Source of the DNA: Arenibacter troitsensis
GTDB taxonomy: Bacteria; Bacteroidota; Bacteroidia; Flavobacteriales; Flavobacteriaceae
Assembly (NCBI RefSeq): GCF_900177645.1
Contig: NZ_FXAO01000002.1
Span: 372,001-436,000, forward strand
DNA length: 64,000 bases
Reading direction: 5' to 3'
The notes beneath the pieces were generated by a model, which did no database searches, had not been told where the DNA came from, and was given only the letters and a program-made list of their open reading frames with translations. A program made the position numbers and the translations under genes. Below, piece after piece: positions 20,734 through 30,855 of this stretch (positions are counted from its first letter, which is position 1; every line of letters begins with the position of its first letter).

Positions 20734-20808
20734 ATCAAAATGTAGCCCATTGGTCCTAGAAAGCCGGAGAAAGTATTGTACTTAAAATTAGTTTTAAATA
20801 ATGATTGC

Positions 20809-22089
20809 ATGAACGATATCAAAATCGCCATAATTGGTTTGGGTTATGTAGGCTTGCCATTGGCACATTTATTCGCCACCAAATATCCTGTAGTAGGATT
20901 TGATATTAATACGTCAAGGATACAACAGTTGCGCCAAGGAATGGACTATACCAAGGAAGTGTCCAATACCGCATTAAAATTAGTAATCAAGGACACACCC
21001 AATGCAAAAACAGGACTTTTTTGTACAGAGCTAATTGAAGATATAAAACACTGCAATTACTACATTGTTACCGTGCCCACCCCAGTGGACAATGCCAATA
21101 AGCCTGATTTAACTGCTCTGTTTAAATCTAGCGAAACTATCGGGAAGGTTATAAAGAAAGGAGATATTGTAATCTATGAATCCACCGTTTATCCAGGTGC
21201 AACGGAAGAAGAATGTATCCCAATTATAGAAAATATAAGTGGACTAAAATTCAACCTTGATTTTTTTGCCGGTTATTCCCCCGAAAGAATCAATCCGGGC
21301 GACAAGGAACACACTGTTGAAAAGATATTAAAAGTAACTTCAGGTTCCACCCCGGAAGTTGGAAAAAAAGTAGATCAACTTTACAAATCGGTTATCACCG
21401 CCGGAACCTATTTGGCCCCGAGTATCCGGGTGGCCGAAGCTGCAAAAGTTATCGAAAATTCGCAACGGGATATCAACATTGCCTTTGTTAACGAATTGGC
21501 CAAAATTTTTAATCTAATGGGGATCGACACTCAGGAAGTTTTGAAAGCAGCTGCCACCAAATGGAATTTCCTCCCCTTTAGCCCAGGTTTGGTAGGAGGC
21601 CATTGTATTGGGGTAGACCCCTACTATCTAGCCCAAAAAGCTCAAGAATATGGATATCACCCAGAAATAATTTTGGCAGGGCGACGAATGAACGACAGTA
21701 TGGGCAACTATGTAGCGGCTGAGGTGGTAAAGTTAATGGTACAAAACGACCTTAAGGTAAAAGGTGCCAATATTTTGGTTTTGGGCATAACATTTAAAGA
21801 AAATTGTCCAGATGTACGTAACACGAAAGCTGTAGACGTAATTAACAATCTAAGTAGCTATGGTGCAAAAATAGACGTTTTTGACCCTTGGGCCTCTACT
21901 GAAGAGGTTCTACACGAATACAACTTAATTACTTATACCCAGCTACCAAAAAAGACCTATGACGGTATTGTATTAACTGTAGCCCATAATCAATTTTTAA
22001 GCCTTGACCTAAATTCATTATTAAGAACAAACGGAATAGTTTATGATGTTAAAGGAGTTTTAGGGGGAAATATTAATGGTAGGTTATGA
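20809..22089 (+). CDS. UDP-N-acetylhexosamine 6-dehydrogenase (TviB/WbpO type)
   Basis: This nucleotide-sugar dehydrogenase (427 residues from the ATG at 20809; an upstream in-frame TTG at 20776 would add 11 poorly conserved residues) begins with the NAD motif GLGYVGLPLA. The catalytic cysteine lies in LVGGHCIGVDPYYLA and the C-terminal UDP-binding domain in GITFKENCPDVRNTKA. Relatives (TviB, WbpO, WbpA) oxidise UDP-GlcNAc or UDP-GalNAc to the uronic acid. Pairing with the adjacent 4-epimerase predicts UDP-GalNAcA or UDP-GlcNAcA. It is the second of three sugar-nucleotide dehydrogenases in this window. Confidence 0.88.
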   Translation: MNDIKIAIIGLGYVGLPLAHLFATKYPVVGFDINTSRIQQLRQGMDYTKEVSNTALKLVIKDTPNAKTGLFCTELIEDIKHCNYYIVTVPTPVDNANKPDLTALFKSSETIGKVIKKGDIVIYESTVYPGATEEECIPIIENISGLKFNLDFFAGYSPERINPGDKEHTVEKILKVTSGSTPEVGKKVDQLYKSVITAGTYLAPSIRVAEAAKVIENSQRDINIAFVNELAKIFNLMGIDTQEVLKAAATKWNFLPFSPGLVGGHCIGVDPYYLAQKAQEYGYHPEIILAGRRMNDSMGNYVAAEVVKLMVQNDLKVKGANILVLGITFKENCPDVRNTKAVDVINNLSSYGAKIDVFDPWASTEEVLHEYNLITYTQLPKKTYDGIVLTVAHNQFLSLDLNSLLRTNGIVYDVKGVLGGNINGRL

Positions 22090-22639
22090 TTTTGCCAATG
22101 ATGTATCATTAAGTAGAATTACAAATTAGTTCAAGGAAATGATTAACGGCATATTTCTAGTTGTACAAGAACACTATTTTTTTTCCGGCACAATATGCTT
22201 TACGCCATTAAATTATCAATAAACGAAGAGAACAGAAGGTAAAAAAATAGACGAACAATATACAACTAGGACCAAGGTCAACTACCATAGGCAGTAAAAT
22301 AAATGGAGCTAATACACCTCGGACAAAACCTATTTTGCAATCCAGTTTTCCATCAGAACGTAGGAGGAACAAACGGGTTAAGCCGAGGAGTCCAGACGAC
22401 CACTACCTACCAACCCCTCATGCTACCCATAGTGCGTTTAGTTCTTTCCATAGACATATCCTATTAAGGCGTATTATCAGCGGAAGGACTCTTCAAGGTT
22501 GGAGAACAAGAGAAAAGGCCGGGAAGATAGTCGAAACAAGGTCTGTTATAGAAAATTGTTTGAAAAGTTGGCACAAAAAACAAATTAAAGAAATTGGGGA
22601 ACTCAGCTACAAAACAAAACATCACTGATTTTCTCAAAA
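22090..22639. other. intergenic region of unusual composition, no supported gene
   Basis: No gene is supported in these 550 bases. A 97-codon frame (22335-22628, TTG start) is arginine-rich and resembles nothing I know. A 9-bp inverted repeat, CTAGTTGTA (22157-22165) and TACAACTAG (22261-22269), frames 95 bases. The stretch around 22340-22530 is visibly more GC-rich than its surroundings. It could be the remnant of an inserted element, but no transposase motif is visible. Confidence 0.5.
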
Positions 22640-23746
22640 CTAGTATCCTGTAATATATACGGCGTATTTTGGAAATAGTTTTTTCATCAAAAGCGCTAAA
22701 AGCATACTAGAGGCGACTATTATTCCCGATATCACAAAGTATATCGGCCAATTATAGCTTATTTTTATTTCAAATTCAGTTTTTAACAAAGTTAAAGCGT
22801 ACAATACATACGCATGAATAAAATAAATACCAAAACTCGTAGAAGCCAAAAGCATTAGCAACCTATTACTGGAATGCTCAAATTTGTATAAAAAGACCAT
22901 AAAAAAGATACATAGAAACGATTTTTGCAGAAGAATCAAATCAATACCATCGTAAATAAAAGGAAGTTTTTGATAATTGTTATGCCTCCCTAGAAGTGCC
23001 TGAACAACCGCCAAAACTATGGCCGCTGTCAAAAACAAAAATTCCTTTCCTTGTAGTTTTGCATAGATAAAAGCCTTGTTCATAGAGCACAGAATACCTA
23101 ATAAATATGCGGGAGTAAAATACAAAACCGATTGTAAAATGGCAAGGTTATTTATTGGCCTATGAATAAGCATAGCTGTCATAAAACATACCCCAAAAAT
23201 AATTACTTGATTTCTCAACTTGGTTTCTATGAATTTTATATGCAAGGGATACATTAGAAAAAGGCACAATGCAAATGGAATGTACCAATACGCCACCAAA
23301 TGATCACCAGTGATATAGAACATTAAGCCAGGGATTACATATTCATGCAAAGCACCGTCTCCCGTAAGAGGTAAATGAGCATTCCAGAAATCAGGCTCAG
23401 CATAGATTTTAAATAAAATTGGCACAATTGACAGAAAAGTATAGGGTATCAATAATCGCTTCACTTTAGACAAGAAAAAACTGTTCGTTTTTAACTTCTG
23501 ATAGAAAATATGATGAAAGAGGAATCCGGAAATAAAAACAAAATGAATTGTACTACCAGATATAATATTCGAGAACACTTTTTCTAAGGTGGTATCTATT
23601 CGAATACCTGCTATAGAATAGCAATGTGCTAGAACTATTAACAAGATAGCCACACCTCTGTACGTGTTAATCGAGTTTAGGTACAATTTAAGGAATATAA
23701 TTAAACAGGTATTGGAATGTAATAATACCCAGTAATATTTAAGCAA
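22640..23746 (-). CDS. acyltransferase family 3 (OafA-like) membrane protein
   Basis: The 368-residue polytopic membrane protein has about ten hydrophobic segments. Its N-terminal motif NTYRGVAILLIVLAHCYS, containing the conserved Arg and His, is typical of acyltransferase-3 proteins that O-acetylate or O-succinylate surface polysaccharides. It is the only minus-strand gene in this part of the locus. The start is uncertain: a TAnnTTTG-like element (minus-strand TATATTTG, 23755-23748) lies directly before the ATG at 23746, so the real start may be the in-frame TTG at 23686, just before NSINTYRG. It probably decorates the capsule or exopolysaccharide. Confidence 0.85.
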   Translation of the reverse strand: MLKYYWVLLHSNTCLIIFLKLYLNSINTYRGVAILLIVLAHCYSIAGIRIDTTLEKVFSNIISGSTIHFVFISGFLFHHIFYQKLKTNSFFLSKVKRLLIPYTFLSIVPILFKIYAEPDFWNAHLPLTGDGALHEYVIPGLMFYITGDHLVAYWYIPFALCLFLMYPLHIKFIETKLRNQVIIFGVCFMTAMLIHRPINNLAILQSVLYFTPAYLLGILCSMNKAFIYAKLQGKEFLFLTAAIVLAVVQALLGRHNNYQKLPFIYDGIDLILLQKSFLCIFFMVFLYKFEHSSNRLLMLLASTSFGIYFIHAYVLYALTLLKTEFEIKISYNWPIYFVISGIIVASSMLLALLMKKLFPKYAVYITGY

Positions 23747-25309
23747 ACAAATATATCTACTTTATGCGTATAAAGCAAGTATTGAGCAAATTGAATTTAG
23801 TTAGCTTTTCACCTTAATTAGCAGAATCCCCATAATTTGTGAGTATTAGCATACATTTCCACAAGATCCATTTCAATAGCAAGCTTTTTAATCATTTTGA
23901 CTATTATAACATATAAATGAAAAAATTGATGAGCAATCAGGTTAGGGCAACTTTTATGGCATTGGTTTGCTGACAGAGTAAAAAATATGGGATTTCATTA
24001 TTTTGCAAGAGATAGGAATGGGTGCTGGACCAAGATTAAATTCTAATTCAAAAAATAGCAAGGAATGGTCTTAAGAATTTTACAGGAGCGATTAAGACTG
24101 TCATTGCACAAGAGGATTTCCAAATACAAACAGATTCCTAAAACTGGTCGCTATGGGGCAGCTGACTAGGAACTAGTGGCTCCAATGAATATATTTTGGC
24201 GAAAAATGCACATAAAAAAGTATTGAAAATAAACTTATACAACTTAGGGTAAGTCGAATTATTAGGTGTTTAGCCGAATTTGATTCCCCTACAGCTCTAC
24301 CACGGCATTTGATTTATGCCACCTATAAGTTATATTTATAATGAGTTGTAAGTAAATTGAGGACACTATTAATTTTTGAATTTGCAATTAACTATATTGC
24401 ACCCTACGGTATATTAGCTGATCTTCTAACTATTGGTGGCCAATTCCATAATTCACAAAGTAACATCGTATCTATTTTTTAATTTACTGAATCTTACTTA
24501 TGTAACATAATCCGTAAATAACAGCCTTAATTAAATTTGTAGGGTTGAACGCAGTAAAGGCCAGTTAAATTGCATGCCGGGTTAATTTCAGCAAACTTAA
24601 ACAGTCGCACCTAGAATATATACATATATTCCATTTTAAAATCCTAAGGAAAAATAAACTTCCATAAGGTGATTTGCGTAAAAATAGTGACGCACGGTAT
24701 TAATAAGCAATTCCAGACCAATAATAGCCAAATTCAAATAATTAGTAGTTATACTGCAAAATATACAGACTTAGAATCGGACCTTTCCAAAGCAACACTT
24801 ACACCATCAAAAATAAATAGGCCTTACTTTATGTCGGAACACTTTTTTAAAGTTTCAATATCTCTTATTCATTAGAATACAAAACCGTAACTCATAGGCT
24901 TATAAAAACTTCTTTCCACTGTACACTTATTTCTATATGTAAAGAACTAAAATATTAATTATGTTTTTAGCGTTAGTCTTTAACGGTATAGGCATGAATA
25001 ATTTTGGTGATATCACCCATTTTAATATGGAAGTGACATCAATTCCAATTCAACTTTTAAAAACCACTAAACATAGTTAAAAAATTAACAATTACCAGGT
25101 ATTATGCGGTCCAAATCTTAAAGAAATGAGCATTTCATCGAATAAACTTATTCTAAACATCCAAACCCATAGAACCATTCGTAAAACCACCATTGCACTC
25201 AATTTGTGCAGTTCATCGAAAATAGCTAGTCTTTTAACGATGATGTTAAAAAAATAAATAATATTTGTAAAACCCAAATGATTATCATTTAAACAAAAGT
25301 CTTAAACTT
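23747..25309. other. long intergenic stretch without recognisable gene
   Basis: About 1.56 kb with only short, composition-driven frames (longest 68 codons at 24669-24875). I see no transposase, RNA gene or strong hairpin. Such long empty AT-rich gaps beside variable capsule genes often mark decayed genes, but nothing here can be named. Confidence 0.55.
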
Positions 25310-26881
25310 ATGAAATTTCGCCCCTCGAATTTTATTCAATTGCCCCTAATTACTATTGTCTTAATTTTAAGTTTTTCCTGCAACAAAGATTCCGATCTTT
25401 TAGCAGAATATGTAATAGAACAACCTCAAGCCTTTTTAGTCAATGATGTTGTAGTTACTTTAGCCAACAATCCAATTGTAATTGAACCTTTAAACAACGA
25501 CACCTTTAAAGAACCTGAAAAGGTAACCATTACGGAGGTAACACCTCCTAAAATGGGAACCGCAGAGGTACAAGAGGACAATTCCGTTGTTTATACACCA
25601 AATCCGGATGAAACTGGCACCGATGAGTTTGATTACACAACCACGGTTACCAATCCCGACAATTCCGTTTCTACCGAAACCGGAAGTATAACGGTCACAG
25701 TTACACCTACCGATAAAACTCCTACAGATCCTAATGCAGTAAATTTCAGTAAATATGGAGCCGTTGGCGATGGTAAAACAGATGATACTAAAGCCTTGCA
25801 GGCAGCTTTAAATGCCGAAGGCTCCCTAGTCGCGAATGCAGGGGCCATATTTAAGATAAATAGTACACTAAATATTACCCAAGGATTTGAACATACAATT
25901 GATTGGAGCGGAGCAACGATTATAACCGATGTCGCAAATTTAACAATGATCAACATAAATAAAAAGACTTCCAATGGTGGGACAACAACAATGCAGGACT
26001 TATTACTCGATGCAAATAATAAAGGGACGATAGGCCTTGCAGTATATAGTAGGACGGTTTTAACAAATGTAGACGGAAAAGATTATGGGCAGACTGCAAC
26101 GGCAAATATCAGCCCCACTCACATCATGGCTCGATTTGAAGGTAATGATTCGGATGCTCACGGTGATTGGATTTTTGATGGGTGTGACGCGGACGGGCTG
26201 ACAGGATATGGTACAGAATGTGATTATTTGGACGGTGTCGGTGCTGCTAATGCCTATCTAGTGTATTGGATGACAGTGCCAACAATTGCAACAACTATTA
26301 CGTTTAAGAATGCCACAGTTAAGAATGGATATGGACCTGATGGACAAAATGTTGGAGTCTTTTCTCCAGGACAAAATGTTAGCAATACACCAGCTCTAAC
26401 GGTATTCGATAATATTACTTCTAGTGGTTTTGAGAGAAGAAGCTGGAAATTATTTTGTGGCAACCTTATTATAAGGAATTGTACAATCAATAACGATTTG
26501 GATTCAAACGGGCTTACTCAATGCGTTTCAGCAGGTATGGTGGCAGTTGGCTCTGGTAGTGGCTCAAAAGGGGCTTCAAATATTATTTTTGAGAACACAA
26601 ATTTCGTTGGTAGGCCATCAGGTGGCAGGGATAATAGAGTAATTCCCGTTGATACGCACGATATGCATTTTAATAATTGCACGTGGTCAAATGGTGCTAA
26701 TTTAAGTCTAACCCTTGGTATAGATAATATCAATGTTACTTCATCAAGATTTGAAGCAGGATCCACCATAAATGAGTATAATCTAAGAGCCCCATACGGA
26801 ACAATTAACCTCGCCAAAGATAATGTGTATATCGGATTTACCCCATCCTTAAAAAACACTTTCATTAAATACGTGAATTAA
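25310..26881 (+). CDS. lipoprotein with Big_9-like domain and pectate-lyase-3-type beta-helix
   Basis: The 523-residue exported lipoprotein has lipobox LSFSC with Cys24. Residues about 45-130 form a cadherin/Big_9-like domain (FLVNDVV, IEPLNNDTF, DEFDYTTTV). The rest begins FSKYGAVGDGKTDDTKALQAAL (about 146-168), the N-terminal signature of the pectate lyase 3/GH28-related right-handed beta-helix, followed by repeating beta-helix rungs to the end. Such proteins cleave or bind uronic-acid-rich polymers at the cell surface. No catalytic residues can be assigned safely. It stands alone, flanked by long noncoding gaps, just before the flippase and polymerase genes. It may process the polymer made by this locus. 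Confidence 0.82.
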   Translation: MKFRPSNFIQLPLITIVLILSFSCNKDSDLLAEYVIEQPQAFLVNDVVVTLANNPIVIEPLNNDTFKEPEKVTITEVTPPKMGTAEVQEDNSVVYTPNPDETGTDEFDYTTTVTNPDNSVSTETGSITVTVTPTDKTPTDPNAVNFSKYGAVGDGKTDDTKALQAALNAEGSLVANAGAIFKINSTLNITQGFEHTIDWSGATIITDVANLTMININKKTSNGGTTTMQDLLLDANNKGTIGLAVYSRTVLTNVDGKDYGQTATANISPTHIMARFEGNDSDAHGDWIFDGCDADGLTGYGTECDYLDGVGAANAYLVYWMTVPTIATTITFKNATVKNGYGPDGQNVGVFSPGQNVSNTPALTVFDNITSSGFERRSWKLFCGNLIIRNCTINNDLDSNGLTQCVSAGMVAVGSGSGSKGASNIIFENTNFVGRPSGGRDNRVIPVDTHDMHFNNCTWSNGANLSLTLGIDNINVTSSRFEAGSTINEYNLRAPYGTINLAKDNVYIGFTPSLKNTFIKYVN

Positions 26882-27964
26882 GGACTAAAAAATAATCTGC
26901 AATATCAATGAACAGGACAGCTTCATGAGATTTCGGGATAATCTTTAGATGACCTCACCTTGCTGGCCTTCTGCATATCCGATTTCTATTTCAGCCAATT
27001 GAACTATAATTCGGTTGGCTATTTAAACTAAGAGATCGCATCAAAATTCAATTCCTGGCCACCCTAAAAAATTTATTAAAGCCTCTACTTTTCCCTTGAT
27101 GACCCTTATTGGATTCAGCTTATCCCCTATTATAATTATCATTCAAATATTGAAAAAATCATGATATTTATAACTTTTTCACTAAGGAGTATCTGAACAT
27201 TTCGGACAAAGTTTCCTTAATAAACCTTTGGCGACGACCTTGGTCAATGTAAGCATTATAGGTTACGAATGTGGCAGCCTGTTCTTATAATATAATCCTA
27301 GGGTATTAACCTTAAATACGTGATAGTACAGACTTTAGTAGAGTAATTCTCCTTTCGGATTATTCCAAGAGCCAATTTGCTTTAAGTTTTTCCGTAGTAA
27401 TATAACTGACTTGGAATCCAATAGACTTATTCCATGTAATAGGCAGCAAGTACAAACTCCGATAAAATCCCTATGAACTAATTCATAAATAGATAAATGG
27501 CCATTACCCCCTGATAGGTAAACCCGGACCTCTAATTATAATGGAACAGTTTGCACTATTACTGTATATTCAATTAATATTTTCAACATGTACAATCATA
27601 TATTTTCACTAATTTATAATGCCGGATTTCAGATGTCCGCATCTAAAAAATACTATCTTAATTTATTATTAAATTATTGATTATCAGCAATTTAATAAGT
27701 ATAGTAAATTGTATTTTAACTTGTTTTTTTAAATTTAAAATGAACCAATGATTCCCATAAAATACTATTCCTAATAAATGTCAAAATTTTCCCATAAAGT
27801 TATTCACCGAATTCTATTGTATTTCATACTGATAATGCGTTATTATCAAAAAGGTATTATCATCTTTGTCAACTTAAGATAACAATAATAACACAAACCT
27901 CGGCGGTCTATCTTACGAATTATTTTAATAGAATTCTATCATGTTAGGTAAACGATTATGCTAA
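26882..27964. other. long intergenic stretch, possible decayed reading frame near its start
   Basis: These 1.08 kb contain no intact gene. Between about 26950 and 27050 one plus frame reads DDLTLLAFCISDFYFSQLN before stops appear, which looks more protein-like than the rest and may be a decayed gene or transposase remnant. The family cannot be identified. The remainder is AT-rich without clear signals. Confidence 0.4.
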
Positions 27965-29269
27965 ATGTTTAATGTTCAGAAATTACATAAGCGACTAATT
28001 AATAGTAGATTGGTGAACGACTCATTTTGGGCTATTTTCGGAAATGTTTTGGGCAAGGGACTGTCCCTACTTACTGTTATTATTATAGCAAGAATATTAG
28101 GGAAGGAAATATATGGCGAGTTTGGTATTGTGCATGGCACTATAGCTTCCATTTTAATCTTTACAAATTTTGGACTCAACTATACCTCAACAAAATATAT
28201 TGCGGAATATCATACCTCCAAACCCGAATTGCTATCACAAATAATTAAGTCTTGTCAGCAATTAACAGTCTTATTTAGTGGTTTTGCAACTATAGTTTTA
28301 TTTTTTGCAGCAGAATACATTGCAATACATTTACTTAAAGCGCCTAAACTAACTTTTTTTCTTCAATTAATATCGATTAATATCTTAATTGGATCTATTT
28401 GTAGAACCCAAGAAGGCATTCTTGCCGGTTTAAGCAAATTCAAAGACTTGGCTAAAATCAATACCATCATAGGAGTTGGCAACTTTTTGTTCGGAGTGTT
28501 ATTAACCTATTTTTATGGACTCACAGGGGCGTTCATATCCTCCATCTTATTACAAATTTTAGACTACTTTCTCCTCAGATACTTTATTAACAAATATGTA
28601 GTTGCGCCAGATAAGGATTTAAACAAAAAAATATCTTTAAAGGAAATTCTTAAATTCTCCACTCCAGTTGCATTGCAAGAGGCCTTTTACTCAATTATCA
28701 CCTATTCTACAGGATTGTTGTTGGTGCAGTTGTCAACATATGGAGAGGTTGGATTGAGTTCTGCTGCCTTATACTGGAGTGCCATAATACTATATATACC
28801 AGGAATCTTAAGAAACGTAATTTTATCCCATTTATCTGCTAATTTAAGTAATGACAAAGCCCGTCTTAGAATACTAAGAATAATTCTAGTTTTTAATTTT
28901 TGCGTAACTTTTTTACTTTCTGTAACCATTTATTTCTTATCAGATTTTATTTCTTCTTCTTATGGAGATAATTTTTCAGGATTAAAAGATGTTATAAATA
29001 TCTCAGTGTTTACCACTATTTTTGTAAGCATGAGTAATGTATATGCCCAAGCCTATATGTCAGAAAGCAAAAACTGGCTTATGTTATTTTTTAGAATCAT
29101 CAGGGATGGTTCAATTTTCGGAATTGCGTATTATTTATTAACGGTGAATGACGGTGTTCACGGAGCATTATTATTGGCCAAAAGTGCACTTTGGGCCAAT
29201 ATTCTGTTTCTAATCTTAATGGGAGTGGTATATGAAATAAGCCTGCACAGAAAACTAAAAACAATATGA
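27965..29269 (+). CDS. wzx: Wzx-type oligosaccharide flippase
   Basis: The 434-residue protein has about 12 hydrophobic segments and the N-terminal pattern FWAIFGNVLGKGLSLLTVIIIA with ARILGKEIYGEFG, typical of polysaccharide_synt flippases of the MOP superfamily. It moves undecaprenyl-linked repeat units across the inner membrane. Its last four bases overlap the start of the polymerase gene (ATGA), so the two are translationally coupled, the common wzx-wzy arrangement. Confidence 0.9.
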   Translation: MFNVQKLHKRLINSRLVNDSFWAIFGNVLGKGLSLLTVIIIARILGKEIYGEFGIVHGTIASILIFTNFGLNYTSTKYIAEYHTSKPELLSQIIKSCQQLTVLFSGFATIVLFFAAEYIAIHLLKAPKLTFFLQLISINILIGSICRTQEGILAGLSKFKDLAKINTIIGVGNFLFGVLLTYFYGLTGAFISSILLQILDYFLLRYFINKYVVAPDKDLNKKISLKEILKFSTPVALQEAFYSIITYSTGLLLVQLSTYGEVGLSSAALYWSAIILYIPGILRNVILSHLSANLSNDKARLRILRIILVFNFCVTFLLSVTIYFLSDFISSSYGDNFSGLKDVINISVFTTIFVSMSNVYAQAYMSESKNWLMLFFRIIRDGSIFGIAYYLLTVNDGVHGALLLAKSALWANILFLILMGVVYEISLHRKLKTI

Positions 29270-30456
29270 AAAGGTTAATATTTATTATCGCCTTTTTTGT
29301 ATACAGTGGATTCTACGCTGGACTGGCTATATTGTTAAGCTTTAATCTTTCAGGGGTATCTAGATTATATTCCGTCCCTACAAGGGTATTAATAGCATTT
29401 TTAATGTTGATAGTAATTCACCAATCTAGAAATCGACTGATAAAAAACAACAACTACCATTATTTAGTGCTATTTACAGTTTTTTGGGTTTTTTATTTAA
29501 TTAAAACTCTTTATACCGAATATTTTTCGAAAGGTTATGAATTAGGAAAAACTTGGTATGAGTATCCTATGTATGCATTGATATATGTAGTAATTCCTTT
29601 CTTAGCATTCTATACCATAGACATTGAAAAATATAAAAAAACCATTATAAATGGATTTATCTCTTCTGGATTCCTTTTAGGAATAGCCAGTATTACCTTA
29701 TATGGGAAGTATTTAATGCAAGGCATTGGACGATTAAGTATGGTGAGATATCAATCGAATGAGGAAGTTCTCAACCCTTTGATATTATCGTATGCAGGAG
29801 TATTAACGATTGTTTTATGTATATACAAATTAATGAATTTAAAAAGAAATAATAAATTTCAAATAATATACCTCTCCACTAATATCGTTTTATCATTTAT
29901 TATGTTTTTGTTAGGATCTTCAAGAGGCTCCCTTATTGCGATTATGCTTACCATTCCCATATTTATATCCTTTAGCGCGTTGAAACAAAAGGTAAAATTT
30001 ATAACTCTTTCAATACTATCTATTCCAGTAATTATTTGGGCGATGGAAGCTAGTGGAAGTAGCCTATTCGAAAGAATGGGTAATACCGTGGAAGACAAAG
30101 GTGGAGGACGAGAATCACTGTGGAAAGACGCTTTTGCCCATTTCCTTGATAATCCAATATTTGGAGGAAAAATTGAAATCGGCGGTATTTATCCCCATAA
30201 TTTCTTACTCGAAATAGTAATGGCTACGGGTATTATTGGCTTGATGTTGATTTCTCCAATTTTCATAAAGGGAATTATTCTTATAAAAAACCATACGAAA
30301 AAAAATAAGTCATATCTATTCGTCCTTTTGCTATTGATTATTGGCTTAATACAACATCTTTTCACAGGGAGTATATATATGGCAATTTTATTGTTTGTTC
30401 CATTAGGCATGATATTTGGAATTCAAGGTAATTCCTTCTCTGACTCCAGCAGATAA
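29266..30456 (+). CDS. wzy: Wzy-type O-antigen/capsule polymerase (O-antigen ligase family)
   Basis: The 396-residue protein has about ten membrane segments. It carries the Wzy_C/WaaL-type features LGSSRGSLIAI (about 220) and, in the large periplasmic loop, GGGRESLWKDAFAHFLDNPIFGG with a following PHNFLLEI. This family polymerises or ligates lipid-linked repeat units on the periplasmic face. The four-base overlap with wzx supports polymerase rather than ligase. Sequences of this family are too variable to name the linkage. Confidence 0.85.
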   Translation: MKRLIFIIAFFVYSGFYAGLAILLSFNLSGVSRLYSVPTRVLIAFLMLIVIHQSRNRLIKNNNYHYLVLFTVFWVFYLIKTLYTEYFSKGYELGKTWYEYPMYALIYVVIPFLAFYTIDIEKYKKTIINGFISSGFLLGIASITLYGKYLMQGIGRLSMVRYQSNEEVLNPLILSYAGVLTIVLCIYKLMNLKRNNKFQIIYLSTNIVLSFIMFLLGSSRGSLIAIMLTIPIFISFSALKQKVKFITLSILSIPVIIWAMEASGSSLFERMGNTVEDKGGGRESLWKDAFAHFLDNPIFGGKIEIGGIYPHNFLLEIVMATGIIGLMLISPIFIKGIILIKNHTKKNKSYLFVLLLLIIGLIQHLFTGSIYMAILLFVPLGMIFGIQGNSFSDSSR

Positions 30457-30855
30457 ATCATTAATAATTAACTTCCTATTATTAATTTGGTAAAGAACAT
30501 GATTAATGTACAAAGACAAGAAAAATAATTTTTGCCAACTTACTTCTTCTTTTTGTTTATTGACATTCTATAGTCTAACTTAAATTCCAATTCCTAACAT
30601 GATTAAGACAAAATGCAATGCGTATTTAACAGATAAAAGTGTGTTAAACATGCCTGACTATTTGATGGAAGTCAATACAAACTTATTGAGCTGAGATGTT
30701 AGACGAACATGACCCAAATTCTAAGTAGTTGCCAATTATCCATATCCATTGATCTAAACCAATTGGATTATAATAAAGCTATTATTTATTCGTTTATCTC
30801 ATCTAAGCGAAATAATTCGTTCTTTTAACAATTATTCCCTTTAAATTTTTGGATT
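30457..30855. other. intergenic region before the MBOAT gene
   Basis: This 399-base AT-rich gap has no supported frame, terminator or repeat. It presumably carries the promoter for the MBOAT-SGNH pair, but no exact consensus element was found. Confidence 0.5.

Noticed and set aside
22335-22628. 97-codon open frame with many Arg/Lys residues
   Set aside because: TTG start, no recognisable family, and a residue composition typical of a chance frame in slightly GC-richer DNA.
24669-24875. 68-codon open frame in the long gap
   Set aside because: Low-complexity, no family resemblance, and no coding context.
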